64,000 nt of DNA from Azospirillum griseum (GCF_003966125.1 NZ_RXMA01000012.1:1-64000); one strand, 5' to 3'. Counted from the first letter of the stretch, positions 1-11,342 are shown. Notes: generated by a model not told the origin, from the letters alone. Program-made: numbers and translations.

Positions 1-154
1 ACACCGACTCAATCCGAGCCAGGCGAAAGCGGGCAGGTTGGTCCGACGAATACGCCAGAGCCATCCTCGGCCAAATGCGATAGCCCTGAAGGATTGCGTC
101 ACCGCCATTGCCCGGCGTCAAGAAACTGTGCAGAGTGTCTGACGCAGCAACGCT

Positions 155-490
155 GTGTCACGGCCATCGCTGATCTTCTCGGCTCCTAGGGATTCACGAT
201 TGCACCGCCCCGCCGCTCACATCGACGACGACGCCACGCTCTGTTCGATTGAGATTCTCGCCGAAGCGGTCGAGATGGCCTTTGTGCCGGGCATCCTGGA
301 ATTGCGCACCCTGCGCGACGCGTTGCAGGACGCCCTGCGTTCGAACTCGCCCGACGCCATCCGTCTGGCCTACAGCGCCTTCAGCCGGGTGGACCGCGAT
401 TTCCGCCAGCGCATCAGCCACCACGCCCTGTCACTGGCCAACATCCGGCGGCAAAGCGCCGGACCGATCCGCCAGTCCGCAAGGCGCTGA
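155..490 (+). CDS. hypothetical protein, 111 aa
   Basis: I do not recognise this protein. It reads from a GTG start and the later part (residues 30-100) looks like real coding sequence: it is mainly helical, with balanced charge and the GC-rich codon use of the neighbourhood. There is no signal peptide, membrane segment or familiar motif. No convincing ribosome-binding site precedes the GTG, so the true start could be internal. The gene faces the DUF29 gene and their stops are only a few bases apart. The 154 bases before it show nothing I can name. Confidence 0.45.
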   Translation: MSRPSLIFSAPRDSRLHRPAAHIDDDATLCSIEILAEAVEMAFVPGILELRTLRDALQDALRSNSPDAIRLAYSAFSRVDRDFRQRISHHALSLANIRRQSAGPIRQSARR

Positions 491-493
491 CGA

Positions 494-943
494 TCAATGC
501 GCTGGATCGCCCGGCCACATCGCGGGATCCATGATCGCATCAAAGCCCCACGGGCATTCCGGCGGAAAGACCGAGTCCGGCAGGCCGGTTTCACCCGCCG
601 CCTCGATCCGGGCGAGATCATAGGCGTCAACCACGGTTTCGGTGATGACCGCTTTCAGGCTCGGGTTCTTCCGGATGTGCTTGGTGATCGCCACGCGCTG
701 GACGCGAATCGTCGCCTGCCAGGAGCTGCCCCGCCGTTCGGGCTGATGCTGCCATTTCAACAGGTGATGCAGCAGGATCGTCAGGCGGTGTTCAAGCTCA
801 CGCTGTTCGCTGCGGCCCATGCTTTCGATTTCCTCGGCGATGTGGGCGATGTCGGCCGCCGCCAGCTTTCCGGCGCGCAGCAGCGCCGCCTGCTCCTTGG
901 CCCAGGCGTAAAAATCGCGGTCGTACAGGGTCGGGTCGGACAT
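494..943 (-). CDS. DUF29 family protein, 149 aa
   Basis: The product has the typical DUF29 opening (LYDRDFYAWAKEQAALLR) followed by a helical segment with EEIESMGRSEQREL and LTILLHHLLKWQ. DUF29 proteins are common in alphaproteobacteria and cyanobacteria; their role is unknown. The reading frame continues upstream, but the ATG at 943 is preceded by GGAG at good spacing, and the residues before it are low-complexity, so the shorter start is used. It is convergent with the small gene at 155-490 and lies about 100 bp downstream of the Na/Pi cotransporter gene on the same strand. Confidence 0.8.
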   Translation of the reverse strand: MSDPTLYDRDFYAWAKEQAALLRAGKLAAADIAHIAEEIESMGRSEQRELEHRLTILLHHLLKWQHQPERRGSSWQATIRVQRVAITKHIRKNPSLKAVITETVVDAYDLARIEAAGETGLPDSVFPPECPWGFDAIMDPAMWPGDPAH

Positions 944-1050
944 GGGGGAATCTCCGCCGGGAGGGTCGTCGGCATGGTGGAACGGATCGCCCAACGGGGC
1001 AAGCCCCCCGCCAGTGCGTCGCCCCACCGGTTCGTCAGGCCGCCGGACCG

Positions 1051-2712
1051 TCAGGCCGCCGCCTCCCCCGGTCCGTGCAGGCGCAGCGCCAGCAGGCGCG
1101 ACACGCCCCACAGGGCGCTTTCGGCCAAGCCCAAGGCGGCGAGCAGGCGGGCGCGCTCGTTCAGGGGGATGTCGCTGTCGCTGTTGAGGTAGCTTTGCCG
1201 CAGCCGGGCGGCGGTCCCGCTGCGGTCGCCGATCAGTCCGTGCATCATCCGCAAATCCTCGGCGTTGCCGCTGTCCAGCGCCGCCAAGCTTTCCAGCAGA
1301 ACGGCGTCCAGCGCCTCCAGCAGGATGTCGGCGAAGCGTTGCCCGCCGTCGGACAGGGGCGCGCCGCCCAGCTCGCGGGTGAAGTCGTAGAGCTGGCGTT
1401 CCAGCGTCCGGGCGTGGTCCTGGGCCTGCAAGGTGGCCATCAGCACCGGGACCAACGGCGGCGGCGGGTTGCGGGTGCAGAGCGCGGCGCCAAACCCGTC
1501 GATCTCCTTGCCCAGCGCGGCGAGCGCGGCGTGCAGCGCGTCGGCCCGCCGCGAACCCTCCACCCCCGCGCGCAGGCTGGCCAGCAGCGGGGCGAGCGCG
1601 GCGCGGTAGCGCGCCTGTTCCTTTTCCAGCAGGCGCAGGCCCGATTCCGGTTCCTCCACCGCGCGGGCGAAGAGGAATTTCGGCAGGGACAGATCGTCCT
1701 CGGCCCCCTGCCCCGCCCCGACCCGCGACAGCAGCCGCGCCATCAGCGGCACAAAGGGCAGCATGACCGCCGTGTTGAAGACGTTGAAGCCGGTGGAATA
1801 GGTGGCGATCGCGATGGGAACCAAGGGGTGGCTGACCGTGCCGTCCGCCGCCGTCACCGCCTGACCGGGATCACCGCCCAGCGTCCAGGCGACCAGCGAC
1901 AGCGACAGCGGGAACAGCGGCAGCATCAGCCCGACGCCGATCAGGTTGAAGGACATGTGGGCGTAGGCGGTGCGCCGGGCGTTGATCGACAGGTTGAGCG
2001 CGGCGACGTAGGAGGTGGCGGTCGTCCCGATGTCGGCCCCCAGGGTGAAGGCAAGGGCGGTGTGCCAATCCATCACGCCGGACGCCCCCAGCCCCATGAC
2101 GATGCCGACGGTGGCCGAGGAGGAATGGATGATCGCCGTGACCAGCGCCGACAGGGCCACGCACAGCAGGATGCCGCCATAGCCGTCCGCCGACAGCAGG
2201 GTGAAGACCTCCATCATCGCCGGGGCGGAGCGAATCGGGCGGAAGCCGCTGGTCAGCAGATCCAGCCCGTAAAAGATCATGCCCAGCCCGAGAATCGCCA
2301 AGGCGGAATAGCGGATCTTCGGCTTGCCGACGAAGAGATAGATCAGCGCGGCAACCCCGATGACCGGCAAGCCCCATTTGCCGATCGGCAGGGCGACGAA
2401 GACCGTGGTCAGCGTCGTGCCGATGTTGGCCCCCATGATCAGGCCGATCGCCTGTTCCAGCGTGACGATGCCGCTGTTGACGAAACCCACCACCATCACC
2501 GTCATCACCGTGCTGGATTGGATGACGCCGGTGACGAAGGTCCCGGTCAGCAGGGCAAAGATGCGGTTGGTGGTGAAACGCTCCATGATCTGGCGCATGC
2601 GGTCCACCGCCAGCGACTGGATGCCGTCGGACAGGAACTCCATCCCCAGCATGAACAGCCCCAGCCCGCCCAGCACGCGAAAGATCATGTCCTGAATGAC
2701 CGCGCCGTCCAT
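1051..2712 (-). CDS. Na/Pi cotransporter family protein with C-terminal PhoU-like domain
   Basis: This is an inner-membrane protein of the NptA/YjbB type (type II sodium-phosphate cotransporter family). Residues 1-305 carry two repeated membrane blocks, each with the family's QSST/HSSS signature (GVIQSSTVMTVM and IIHSSSATVGIVM). Residues 340-545 form a helical PhoU-like cytosolic domain. Family members move phosphate coupled to sodium, often as an exporter. The 553-residue length is normal for the PhoU-fused class. No pho genes lie nearby. The gene is divergent from the chaperone gene at 2882, and the 170-bp gap between them must hold both promoters. Confidence 0.88.
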   Translation of the reverse strand: MDGAVIQDMIFRVLGGLGLFMLGMEFLSDGIQSLAVDRMRQIMERFTTNRIFALLTGTFVTGVIQSSTVMTVMVVGFVNSGIVTLEQAIGLIMGANIGTTLTTVFVALPIGKWGLPVIGVAALIYLFVGKPKIRYSALAILGLGMIFYGLDLLTSGFRPIRSAPAMMEVFTLLSADGYGGILLCVALSALVTAIIHSSSATVGIVMGLGASGVMDWHTALAFTLGADIGTTATSYVAALNLSINARRTAYAHMSFNLIGVGLMLPLFPLSLSLVAWTLGGDPGQAVTAADGTVSHPLVPIAIATYSTGFNVFNTAVMLPFVPLMARLLSRVGAGQGAEDDLSLPKFLFARAVEEPESGLRLLEKEQARYRAALAPLLASLRAGVEGSRRADALHAALAALGKEIDGFGAALCTRNPPPPLVPVLMATLQAQDHARTLERQLYDFTRELGGAPLSDGGQRFADILLEALDAVLLESLAALDSGNAEDLRMMHGLIGDRSGTAARLRQSYLNSDSDIPLNERARLLAALGLAESALWGVSRLLALRLHGPGEAAA

Positions 2713-2881
2713 CCCGCTCCCCCTTCCTGCGAACCGACCAGCAGGATAAGCGGCTTTTCCGCCGAACGCACCGCGAAGTCGTGAAAGCGGGAGGAAATGC
2801 GCTGTTGCCGCCCCATCGCGCCCTATCTATGATGCGCCGCCCCGGCCAGACGGTCGATCTCCGCGCTCAGATTCGGATCCC

Positions 2882-4765
2882 ATGCTCCAGTTCATTCGCA
2901 CTTTCGCCGGTTCGTGGGTCGTCAAGATCCTGTTCGTGCTGTTGATCCTCAGCTTCGGCATCTGGGGGATCGGCGACGTGTTCCGCTCCAGCACGCCGAC
3001 GTCGGTGGCGGAGGTCGGATCGGTCGAAATCGGGCGCGACGCGCTCGACCAGGAATTCCGCCGCCAGATCGAACGGCTGCGCCCGATGCTGGGCGGCAAC
3101 CTGACGACCGAACAGGCCAAGCAGTTCGGCCTGCTCGACCAATCCTTGCAGTCCCTGATCCAGCGCTCGCTGTTCGATCAGGCCGCCAAGGATGTCGGCA
3201 TCGCCGTGGGGCCGGAGGTGGTCAAGCTGCGCATCGCCGACGAACCGGCCTTCCGCAACGCCCAGGGCCAGTTCGATGCCAACCAGTTCCGCACCGTCCT
3301 GCGCAACAACCAGTTGACCGAGGACGGTTACATCGCCCTCATCCGCCGCGAAACCGCGCGGGAGCTGGTGGCCGGGGCGGTCAACGCCGGGGTGGCCGCG
3401 CCCAAGCCGCTGACCCAGGCGCTCTACCGCTATCGCGGGGAAAAGCGCGTGGCCGAGATGGTGACGCTGCCGCACGCCGCCATCGGCGACGTCGGCACCC
3501 CGGACGACGCCGAGATCACCCGCGCCTATGAGGACCATCAGGTCCGCTACACCGCGCCGGAATACCGCGCCCTGACCGTGGCCCAACTGCTGCCCGACGC
3601 CATCGCCGCCGACATCAAGGTCGATGACGCGCAGCTCCGCGCCGCCTATGACGAGCGCGCCGCCGAGTTCGGCACGCCGGAAAAGCGCAACGTGCTGATG
3701 ACCGTCGTCGATGACGAGGCCAAGGCCAAGACCATCGCCGAGGCCGCCAAGACCAAGGGTCTGGCCGCCGCCGCCAAGGACGCCGGGGTTGAGCCGCTGA
3801 CCCTGGACGGCATCGCCCGCGCCGAACTGCCGGAGCTGGGCGACGCCGCCTTTGCCCTGGAGATGGGCAAGACCAGCGAGCCGGTGAAAAGCGGCCTGGG
3901 CTGGCACGTTCTGGCCGTCACCGGCGTCCAGCCGGGCACGACCAGGAGCTTCGAGGAGGTGCGCGAGCGCCTGTCCGCCGACATCCGCAAGGAAAAGGCG
4001 CTCGACGCCGTGTTCGCCATCGCCAACCGCGCCGAGGACCAACTCGCCAGCGGTGCCTCGCTGGAGGAGGTCGCCAAGGCCCAGGGCTTGACCCTGACCA
4101 AGGTGGCGGCGGTGGACAGCACCGGCAAGGCCCCGGACGGCAAGGACGCCACCGCCGCCCTGCCCGCGCTCAAGCCCCTGCTGGCCAACGTCTTCCAGCT
4201 GAAGGCCGGGGCCGCCACCAATCTGGCCGAGGGCCAGGGCAGCGTCTTCACCGCCGCGCGGGTGGACAGCGTCATCCCGGCGGCTCTGCGCCCGCTGGCC
4301 GAGGTGCGCGATCAGGTCATCAGCGGCTGGCAGGCCGACAAGCGCGCCGCCCTCGCCGCCAAGAAGGCCGAGGAGATCGCCACCAAGCTGGCCAAGGGCC
4401 TGGAGGAGGCCGCGCAGGACGTCGCCACCCAGGCGGGGGCCAGTTTCGCCATGACGGTCCCCTTCACCCGCGACGCCAAGTCGGTCAACGGCCTGTCCGC
4501 CGATCTGGTGCTGAAGCTGTTCGACGCCAAGGCCAACGCCGTGGTCAGCGGGTCCACCGCCGACGCCCAGGTGGTCGCCCGCCTGCGCGAGGTGATCGCC
4601 GCCGACCCGTCGGCCGCCGACGCCGCGCTTGGCCCGGTCGAGACCAGCGTCAACCAGGGCATCGAGAGCGACCTGATGGCGCAGTTCGGCAACGCCCTGC
4701 GCGCCCGCTACCCGGTGCAGATCCACCGCCAGCGCATCGACCAGTTCTTCGCCGCCAACAACTGA
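2882..4765 (+). CDS. PpiD-like membrane-anchored peptidylprolyl isomerase/chaperone (SurA N-terminal domain)
   Basis: The 627-residue protein starts with a short cytosolic tail and one membrane anchor (about residues 12-31). A SurA_N-type chaperone domain follows (about 35-170), then a parvulin-like (PpiC) segment around 230-355 ending in GLGWHVLAVTGV, and a long helical C-terminal part. This is the PpiD arrangement: an inner-membrane protein facing the periplasm that helps newly exported proteins fold. The parvulin core is divergent, so chaperone activity is more certain than isomerase activity. It precedes trpE on the same strand with an 87-bp gap, an order seen in other alphaproteobacteria. 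Confidence 0.87.
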   Translation: MLQFIRTFAGSWVVKILFVLLILSFGIWGIGDVFRSSTPTSVAEVGSVEIGRDALDQEFRRQIERLRPMLGGNLTTEQAKQFGLLDQSLQSLIQRSLFDQAAKDVGIAVGPEVVKLRIADEPAFRNAQGQFDANQFRTVLRNNQLTEDGYIALIRRETARELVAGAVNAGVAAPKPLTQALYRYRGEKRVAEMVTLPHAAIGDVGTPDDAEITRAYEDHQVRYTAPEYRALTVAQLLPDAIAADIKVDDAQLRAAYDERAAEFGTPEKRNVLMTVVDDEAKAKTIAEAAKTKGLAAAAKDAGVEPLTLDGIARAELPELGDAAFALEMGKTSEPVKSGLGWHVLAVTGVQPGTTRSFEEVRERLSADIRKEKALDAVFAIANRAEDQLASGASLEEVAKAQGLTLTKVAAVDSTGKAPDGKDATAALPALKPLLANVFQLKAGAATNLAEGQGSVFTAARVDSVIPAALRPLAEVRDQVISGWQADKRAALAAKKAEEIATKLAKGLEEAAQDVATQAGASFAMTVPFTRDAKSVNGLSADLVLKLFDAKANAVVSGSTADAQVVARLREVIAADPSAADAALGPVETSVNQGIESDLMAQFGNALRARYPVQIHRQRIDQFFAANN

Positions 4766-4815
4766 TCCGGTGGCAACTGATCCGGTGGCAACCGACCCGG
4801 CGCGGGTGCCACCGG
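4760..4815 (+). repeat. 15-bp tandem repeat over the ppiD stop codon, plus a hairpin before trpE
   Basis: A 15-bp unit (AACTGATCCGGTGGC) occurs at 4760-4774 and 4775-4789, followed by a decayed third unit. The first copy contains the stop codon of the chaperone gene and the second copy repeats that stop. CCGGTGGC at 4782-4789 can pair with GCCACCGG at 4808-4815 to form a hairpin in front of trpE. There is no T-tract, so it is not a standard terminator. Confidence 0.6.
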
Positions 4816-4852
4816 TGCCCGCCGCCTTCCTCTCTGACAAAGGTTCGATCCC

Positions 4853-6364
<1,512 letters not shown>

Positions 6365-6410
6365 GCCCCGCGCCGATGGCGGCGTTCCCCGGAAAAATAG
6401 CCTGACAACA

Positions 6411-6447
6411 GAAAGCCCCCGGTTCCACGCAGGACCGGGGGCTTTTC
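6411..6447. terminator. bidirectional intrinsic terminator between trpE and the chemoreceptor gene
   Basis: AAAGCCCCCGGT pairs with ACCGGGGGCTTTT across a short loop. The stem has A-runs on one side and T-runs on the other, so it can end transcription from both converging genes. Confidence 0.9.
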
Positions 6448-6476
6448 GTTTGGGGCCGGTTTTCCCCGCACCGCAC

Positions 6477-8429
6477 TCACACCTTGATCGACGCCACAAA
6501 GCGGTCCGCGTCGGCTTCCAGCTGTTGCAGTTCGCTGGTGAGTTGACCGGCGGAGTACATCATTTCGATGGCGGATTTGCCGGTTTCGGCGGCGGTGATC
6601 GCCATGGTGCTGACGCTTTCCGACACCTCGTTCGAATTGTGGGTGGCGCGGTCGACCGCCAAGGCGATTTTCTGGGTGTGTTCCAACTGCTCGCTGACGG
6701 CGGCGGACACCTCGCTGGACAGGGTTTGCACCTCCTCCACCGTGCTGCGGATGGCCCGGATGGCGTCCACCACGTCGGCCGTCGCCCCCTGGATCGCGCC
6801 GATCTGGCCGCCGATGTCCTCCGTTGCCTTGGCCGTCTGGTTGGCCAACAGCTTGACCTCCTGCGCGACCACGGCAAAGCCCTTGCCCGCCTCCCCGGCG
6901 CGCGCCGCTTCGATGGTGGCGTTGAGCGCCAGCAGGTTGGTTTGACCGGCGATGTCGGTGATGAGGCGGACGATCTCGCCGATGCGCTGGGAGCTGTCGG
7001 CCAGCGCCTGCACCGCCGTGTCGCTCTGGCGCGCCCGGTTCACCGCGCGGTCCACCGCCGTCGCCGTGGTGCTGACCCGCCCGCCAATCTCGCCGATGGA
7101 GGTGGTCAGCGTCTGCGACACCGTGTTGACGATGCCCACCACTTCGGAGGTCTGTTCGGCCTTTTCCGCCGTGTGCAGCGCCTGGTTCTTCATCGTTTCG
7201 GCGATGTCACGCAGCAGATGGGCGCCGTTGCGGATCTGCTCGGTCGCGTTGCCGACGGTCCCAAGCACGCGGCCAAAGGCCCCGTCGAAATCGGTGGCGA
7301 CCGCCCGCAGCGACTCCTTGCGGTCGGCCTCGGCCCGGCGTTCGGCCTCGCGCGCTTCGATTTCCAGATCGTGGGTGCGTTGCAGATTGTCCTTGAACAC
7401 CGCCACGGCGCGGGCCATCGCGCCGATCTCGTCGCCGCGCGTCGTTCCGGGAACGGCGGCCTGCCGGTCGCCCGCCGCCAGCTTCTCCATCGCCGTTTCG
7501 ATCAACAGCAGCGGGCGGGTGATGCTGCGGGCCACAAACAGGCTGGTGACGACGAAGCCGACCAGCAGGACCGATCCGGCCATCAGCGCGTTGGCGATCA
7601 CGCTTTCCCGCACCGCGTTCTGCTTGTCCACCGCCCCGGTCATGCCGGCATTGGCGTTGACCAGCAGCGCGTCAAAGCGGGGAACCAGCGCCTGGAAGGT
7701 TTCGTTGAAGCTGGCGACCTGGGCGCGGAACGCCTTGCTGCCATCGACGAATTTGCCGAGATCGCTGCGGTAGGCGCGCGCCAGCTTTTCCATCTTGGCC
7801 TGGGTCGGCTCGTCCAACCCGGAATCGGCCAGGAAGAAGGTGAATTCGTTGAAGACCTTGCGCTGGCCCGCCAGCATCGCCTCGTCCTGGTAGATGATGA
7901 AGTCCTTCTCCATCTTGCGCATGGATTCCATGCGGCCGGTCAGCTTGTCGGCGTTGGGCCACTGCTTCAGCTCGTCCTCGATCTGCTTGGCCGAGGCGCG
8001 CAGCTTGCCGCGCAAACCGGCCTCGTCGGTCAGGCCCAGTTCCTTGGCCTTGTCCACCACGGCGGCGAATTGCCCCTTCAGGCCGGTCAGGCCCTGCACC
8101 ACCGGGTCCAGATCCTCCGCCGACGCACCGGCCTTGTCCTTGATCTCGACCAGCATGGTTTGCGCTTCGCTGGCGGTGCTGTCAAAGGCGCGGGCGGCGG
8201 CCTCGTCGCGGTCGGTGACGAAGCGCTGCCCCTGATATTGCAGGCGGGCAACCCGGCGTTCGATCTCGGACGCGTGTTCGTAAATCTCGCGGTAGCGGTT
8301 CATCTCCGCCGTGGCTTCGAACACCTGTCCGGCCCCGACGAACACGGTTCCTCCCAACAAGCCCAGCGTGACCAGCGACGCGACAACCAACAACGCGATC
8401 CGCGTGCCGATGGGAAGGTTGGACAGCAT
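6477..8429 (-). CDS. methyl-accepting chemotaxis protein
   Basis: This is a transmembrane chemoreceptor. A first membrane helix (about residues 8-32) is followed by a long helical periplasmic sensor region (about 33-280), a second membrane helix (about 285-308), a HAMP linker and the cytoplasmic signalling hairpin. The hairpin tip carries [20 protein letters not shown], the CheA/CheW contact region. The periplasmic part is rich in long helices and gives no clue to the ligand. The start is set at the ATG at 8429, which has AAAGGA at good spacing; an in-frame TTG two codons earlier is too close to that site. No che genes are nearby. Confidence 0.93.
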   Translation of the reverse strand: MLSNLPIGTRIALLVVASLVTLGLLGGTVFVGAGQVFEATAEMNRYREIYEHASEIERRVARLQYQGQRFVTDRDEAAARAFDSTASEAQTMLVEIKDKAGASAEDLDPVVQGLTGLKGQFAAVVDKAKELGLTDEAGLRGKLRASAKQIEDELKQWPNADKLTGRMESMRKMEKDFIIYQDEAMLAGQRKVFNEFTFFLADSGLDEPTQAKMEKLARAYRSDLGKFVDGSKAFRAQVASFNETFQALVPRFDALLVNANAGMTGAVDKQNAVRESVIANALMAGSVLLVGFVVTSLFVARSITRPLLLIETAMEKLAAGDRQAAVPGTTRGDEIGAMARAVAVFKDNLQRTHDLEIEAREAERRAEADRKESLRAVATDFDGAFGRVLGTVGNATEQIRNGAHLLRDIAETMKNQALHTAEKAEQTSEVVGIVNTVSQTLTTSIGEIGGRVSTTATAVDRAVNRARQSDTAVQALADSSQRIGEIVRLITDIAGQTNLLALNATIEAARAGEAGKGFAVVAQEVKLLANQTAKATEDIGGQIGAIQGATADVVDAIRAIRSTVEEVQTLSSEVSAAVSEQLEHTQKIALAVDRATHNSNEVSESVSTMAITAAETGKSAIEMMYSAGQLTSELQQLEADADRFVASIKV

Positions 8430-8625
8430 GGGCAAGATTCCTTTGGACCGATCCGAACGCCCGCCCGATCAAATGTTATCGGCGGAGCGGCCCACATCTA
8501 CGCCCCGCAGACGACGCCCTTGTTAAGGTTTGATGTCGTTTTTGTGTCATCGACTCCCGGCGTTGCCGACCTCACCGCCCACCGCCTATGGTCCGCGACG
8601 GTGCCGCGCGGAACGGAGAGAACCG

Positions 8626-9420
8626 GTGTTGTCCTTTGCGCTGTCGAAGCTGCTGTGGGGATTGGTGAATCCCGGCAATCTGATGGTTCTGCTGCTGCTG
8701 GCCGGGCTGGTGCTGCGTCGGCGCGACCGCTGGCGGCGGTTGGCCGACCGTTTGACCGCCGTGGCCGCCGTGGCGCTGGCGCTGGTGATGCTGACCCCGC
8801 TGGCCGCCCTGGTCGCCCTGCCGCTGGAAAGCCGCTTCCCCCGCGCGGAGGAGCCGGAACGGGTGGACGGCATCATCATGCTGGGCGGCGCGGTCAACCC
8901 GACCATCACCGCCGACCGGGGCGACCCGTCGCTGAACGACGCGGCGGAACGGGTTCTGGCCTTCGCCGATCTGGTCCGCCGCCACCCGCAGGCCCGCGCG
9001 CTGTCCACCGGCGGTTCCGGCGTGCTGCTGCGCCAGGGCATGAAGGAGGATCAGACCGTGCGCGCCGTGCTGGCCCAGGCGGGGATTCCCGACGGCCGGG
9101 TGCTGTACGAAACCGAATCCCGCAACACCTGGGAAAACGCCCTGTTCGGCCAGGCCATCGCCGCGCCCAAGCCGGGGGAGCGTTGGATCCTGGTGACGTC
9201 GGCCCTGCACATGCCGCGTTCGGTCGGCATCTTCCGGCAATTGGGCTGGCCGGTGATCCCCCACCCCGTCGATTACCGCACCCGGAGCGACGCCAGCCCG
9301 CCGGTTCCGGCGGAACTGGACCGGCCGCTGGCCTTGCTGGACGACGCCGTGCGGGAGTGGATCGGCCTGCTCTCCTATCATCTGATGGGGCGGACCGACC
9401 GGCTGTTCCCGGGGCCGTGA
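8626..9420 (+). CDS. YdcF family protein (DUF218), membrane-anchored
   Basis: The 264-residue protein begins with two membrane helices (about residues 12-27 and 41-65) and then has a DUF218/YdcF domain with DGIIMLGGAV, STGGSG and ETESRNTWENA. Proteins of this type (YdcF, ElyC/SanA) bind nucleotide-like or lipid-carrier ligands and are linked to envelope integrity; the reaction is not settled. The start is GTG at 8626 because GGAGAG lies 5 bp upstream; the longer frame begins in non-conserved, Arg/Pro-rich sequence. It is followed by the tRNA-Cys gene. Confidence 0.85.
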   Translation: MLSFALSKLLWGLVNPGNLMVLLLLAGLVLRRRDRWRRLADRLTAVAAVALALVMLTPLAALVALPLESRFPRAEEPERVDGIIMLGGAVNPTITADRGDPSLNDAAERVLAFADLVRRHPQARALSTGGSGVLLRQGMKEDQTVRAVLAQAGIPDGRVLYETESRNTWENALFGQAIAAPKPGERWILVTSALHMPRSVGIFRQLGWPVIPHPVDYRTRSDASPPVPAELDRPLALLDDAVREWIGLLSYHLMGRTDRLFPGP

Positions 9421-9482
9421 CGGGGGGACGCCGCCGCCCGCCAAGGATTTCAAGCGCTTGGAAAAAAAGCGTCACCAAGCGC

Positions 9483-9511
9483 TTGACCGCGCCGCGCCGG
9501 GGCGCTATACC
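9483..9511 (+). promoter_or_regulatory. sigma-70 type promoter for tRNA-Cys
   Basis: TTGACC and TATACC are separated by exactly 17 bp and lie about 57 bp before the tRNA. There is no other gene for this promoter to serve. Confidence 0.7.
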
Positions 9512-9567
9512 ACCGCTCCACACCACGGCGCACCGCAACAGCGGCCCGCGCCGGAGCCGGTTGGGAT

Positions 9568-9641
9568 GGCGCGGTGGCAGAGTGGTGATGCAGCGGACTG
9601 CAAATCCGTGTACGTGGGTTCGATTCCCGCCCGTGCCTCCA
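9568..9641 (+). tRNA. tRNA-Cys (GCA)
   Basis: A 74-nt cloverleaf with acceptor strands GGCGCGG and CCGTGCC, anticodon GCA in the loop CTGCAAA, a T-loop GTTCGATTC and an encoded CCA end. Confidence 0.96.
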
Positions 9642-9664
9642 TCCCGACAGAGCGGCATACAGGC

Positions 9665-9692
9665 AAGCCTCACCCAGCGGTGGGGCTTTTTT
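9665..9692 (+). terminator. intrinsic terminator after tRNA-Cys
   Basis: AAGCCTCACC and GGTGGGGCTT form a stem with a 4-base loop, followed by a run of T. On the other strand, a GGGGGGC/GCCCCCC hairpin at 9713-9737 follows flgE but lacks a T-run. Confidence 0.85.
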
Positions 9693-9757
9693 GTTGCGCC
9701 GATTGTGTTTCCGGGGGGCACGCCGGGAACGCCCCCCTCCCTCCGTCAACCAAACCG

Positions 9758-11119
9758 TCAGTTCAGCAGGCCCAGGACCGTTTGGGTCATCTCATCGCCG
9801 GTGGTGATGATCTTGGACGAGGCCGAATAGGCGCGTTGGGTGGTGATGAGGGTGGTGAACTGCTCCTCGATCGACACGTTCGATCCCTCGACCGATCCGA
9901 CTTGCAGCGATTCACCGCTGTTCTGGCCGGTGCCGAAATCGCGGAAGGTGATGCCGCCCGAATCCGTCGTCACCGTGAACGCGGTCCCGGATTGCGCCTC
10001 CAGATCGGTGGGATTGACCACGGTCACGTCGGGGACCCGGAAGAAATCGCGGGTCTTGCCCCCGGCGAAGGTCCCGCGCACGAAACCGTCGGAGGTCAGA
10101 TCGACGCTTTCCAAACTGCCCGAGGGAATGCCGTCGTTCGAGGTCGCGGCGTTGGTGATCGTCGTCTCGTCGGTCGAACCGCTGCCGACCGCCACCGACA
10201 GCCCGTCGCCGGTTGAGCCATAGGCCCCGAGATCGAGCGTCATCGCCGGAAGATTGCCCGCCGCGCTCAGGCTCAGCGTCGCCTCGGTCCCGCTGGTTCC
10301 GCCGCTCAACGTGCCGTCGGCGGCGAAGGTGACGCTGCCCAGCGACTCCCAACTGGTGGAATCGGTCACGCTCGCGCTGCCCGCCGCCGTGCCATCGCCG
10401 TTGGTGGCCCCGGCGCGGTACACGGTCCACACGCTGGTTCCGTCGGCGTTGCTGGCCGTTTTCATGAAACGCAGATCGACGCTGCCCGCCGCCCCGCCGC
10501 TGTCCACCACCGGCAGCTTGAGGCCGACGGTGGTGTCGTCGCTGGGGGTCTGCGCCACCGCCAACCCGCCCGGCAGAGTGGCGCTCAACGCGATGGTCGA
10601 GGTGGCGGCGTAATAGCTTTGCGCCGTGTCCAACGACACCAGTTGCAGATCCGCCGCGCTGCGGTTGGCCGTGCTGGCGGTCGGGTTGGCCGGATCGACG
10701 GCAAAGCCCATCAGGGCGCGGCCCGACCCGTTGACCAGATGGCCGAACCGGTCCTGCTGGAAATCCCCCGCGCGGGTCAGTTCCGGCGTGGCGCTGGCCG
10801 AGGTGCCGACGCGGCTGACGGTCCCGGTGGACGGATCGACGGCGGCCACGGCGAAAAAGCCCTGCCCGACGATGGCGGCGTTGGTGGTCAGGCCGGTCTG
10901 GCTGAGGCTGCCGCTTTTCTCCGCCGACAGGCGGGTGTCCGCCCGCACCCCCGCCCCGCTGTAGGACGCCCCCTGCGCCACCAGGGCGCTGAATTGGGTA
11001 TCCCCCGCCTTGTAACCGGTGGTGGTCGAGTTGGCGATGTTGTCGGAAATGGTGGTGAGCGCCGCCGACTGCGCGGTCATCCCGGTGACGCCCTTGTTCA
11101 TGATCGTGGTCAGCGACAT
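9758..11119 (-). CDS. flgE: flagellar hook protein FlgE
   Basis: The 453-residue protein has the rod/hook-family N terminus (MSLTTIMNKGVTGMTAQSAA followed by ISDNIANSTTTGYKAG), a Ser/Thr/Gly-rich variable middle (about 120-330) and the conserved C-terminal helix with SNVSIEEQFTTLITTQRAYS. The length fits the hook protein FlgE rather than FlgF or FlgG (about 250-260 residues). It polymerises outside the cell to form the joint between rod and filament, exported by the flagellar type III system. GAGGAG precedes the ATG. No other flagellar gene is in the window, so this hook gene is isolated from its cluster. Confidence 0.9.
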   Translation of the reverse strand: MSLTTIMNKGVTGMTAQSAALTTISDNIANSTTTGYKAGDTQFSALVAQGASYSGAGVRADTRLSAEKSGSLSQTGLTTNAAIVGQGFFAVAAVDPSTGTVSRVGTSASATPELTRAGDFQQDRFGHLVNGSGRALMGFAVDPANPTASTANRSAADLQLVSLDTAQSYYAATSTIALSATLPGGLAVAQTPSDDTTVGLKLPVVDSGGAAGSVDLRFMKTASNADGTSVWTVYRAGATNGDGTAAGSASVTDSTSWESLGSVTFAADGTLSGGTSGTEATLSLSAAGNLPAMTLDLGAYGSTGDGLSVAVGSGSTDETTITNAATSNDGIPSGSLESVDLTSDGFVRGTFAGGKTRDFFRVPDVTVVNPTDLEAQSGTAFTVTTDSGGITFRDFGTGQNSGESLQVGSVEGSNVSIEEQFTTLITTQRAYSASSKIITTGDEMTQTVLGLLN

Positions 11120-11268
11120 CGCCCGTCACTCCTCATCACCCGGCTGGATCGCGCGCCCGCCGGACGGATTGCACCCTGCGTGGTACGGACGTCGGTGGCC
11201 ACCTCCTGCGCGGCCCGATCGATGCCATGCGAAAGAACGGCGTTCGTCGATTTTTTGACAAATAGGGC

Positions 11269-11297
11269 TTGGCAGAGCGGCGATGTTTCGCTATACA
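11269..11297 (+). promoter_or_regulatory. sigma-70 type promoter for tRNA-Asn
   Basis: TTGGCA and TATACA lie 17 bp apart, about 46 bp before the tRNA-Asn gene. Confidence 0.68.
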
Positions 11298-11342
11298 CCC
11301 GCCCACGCCAACAACGGCGCACGCCACACGGCGCTGCACCGA

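Noticed and set aside
4766..4852. Possible trp attenuator before trpE
   Set aside because: A hairpin is present, but there is no leader ORF with adjacent Trp codons, no alternative pairing and no T-run.
9713..9737. GGGGGGC/GCCCCCC hairpin after flgE as a separate terminator
   Set aside because: The stem is short and no T-run follows on the flgE strand, so it was only mentioned under the tRNA-Cys terminator.
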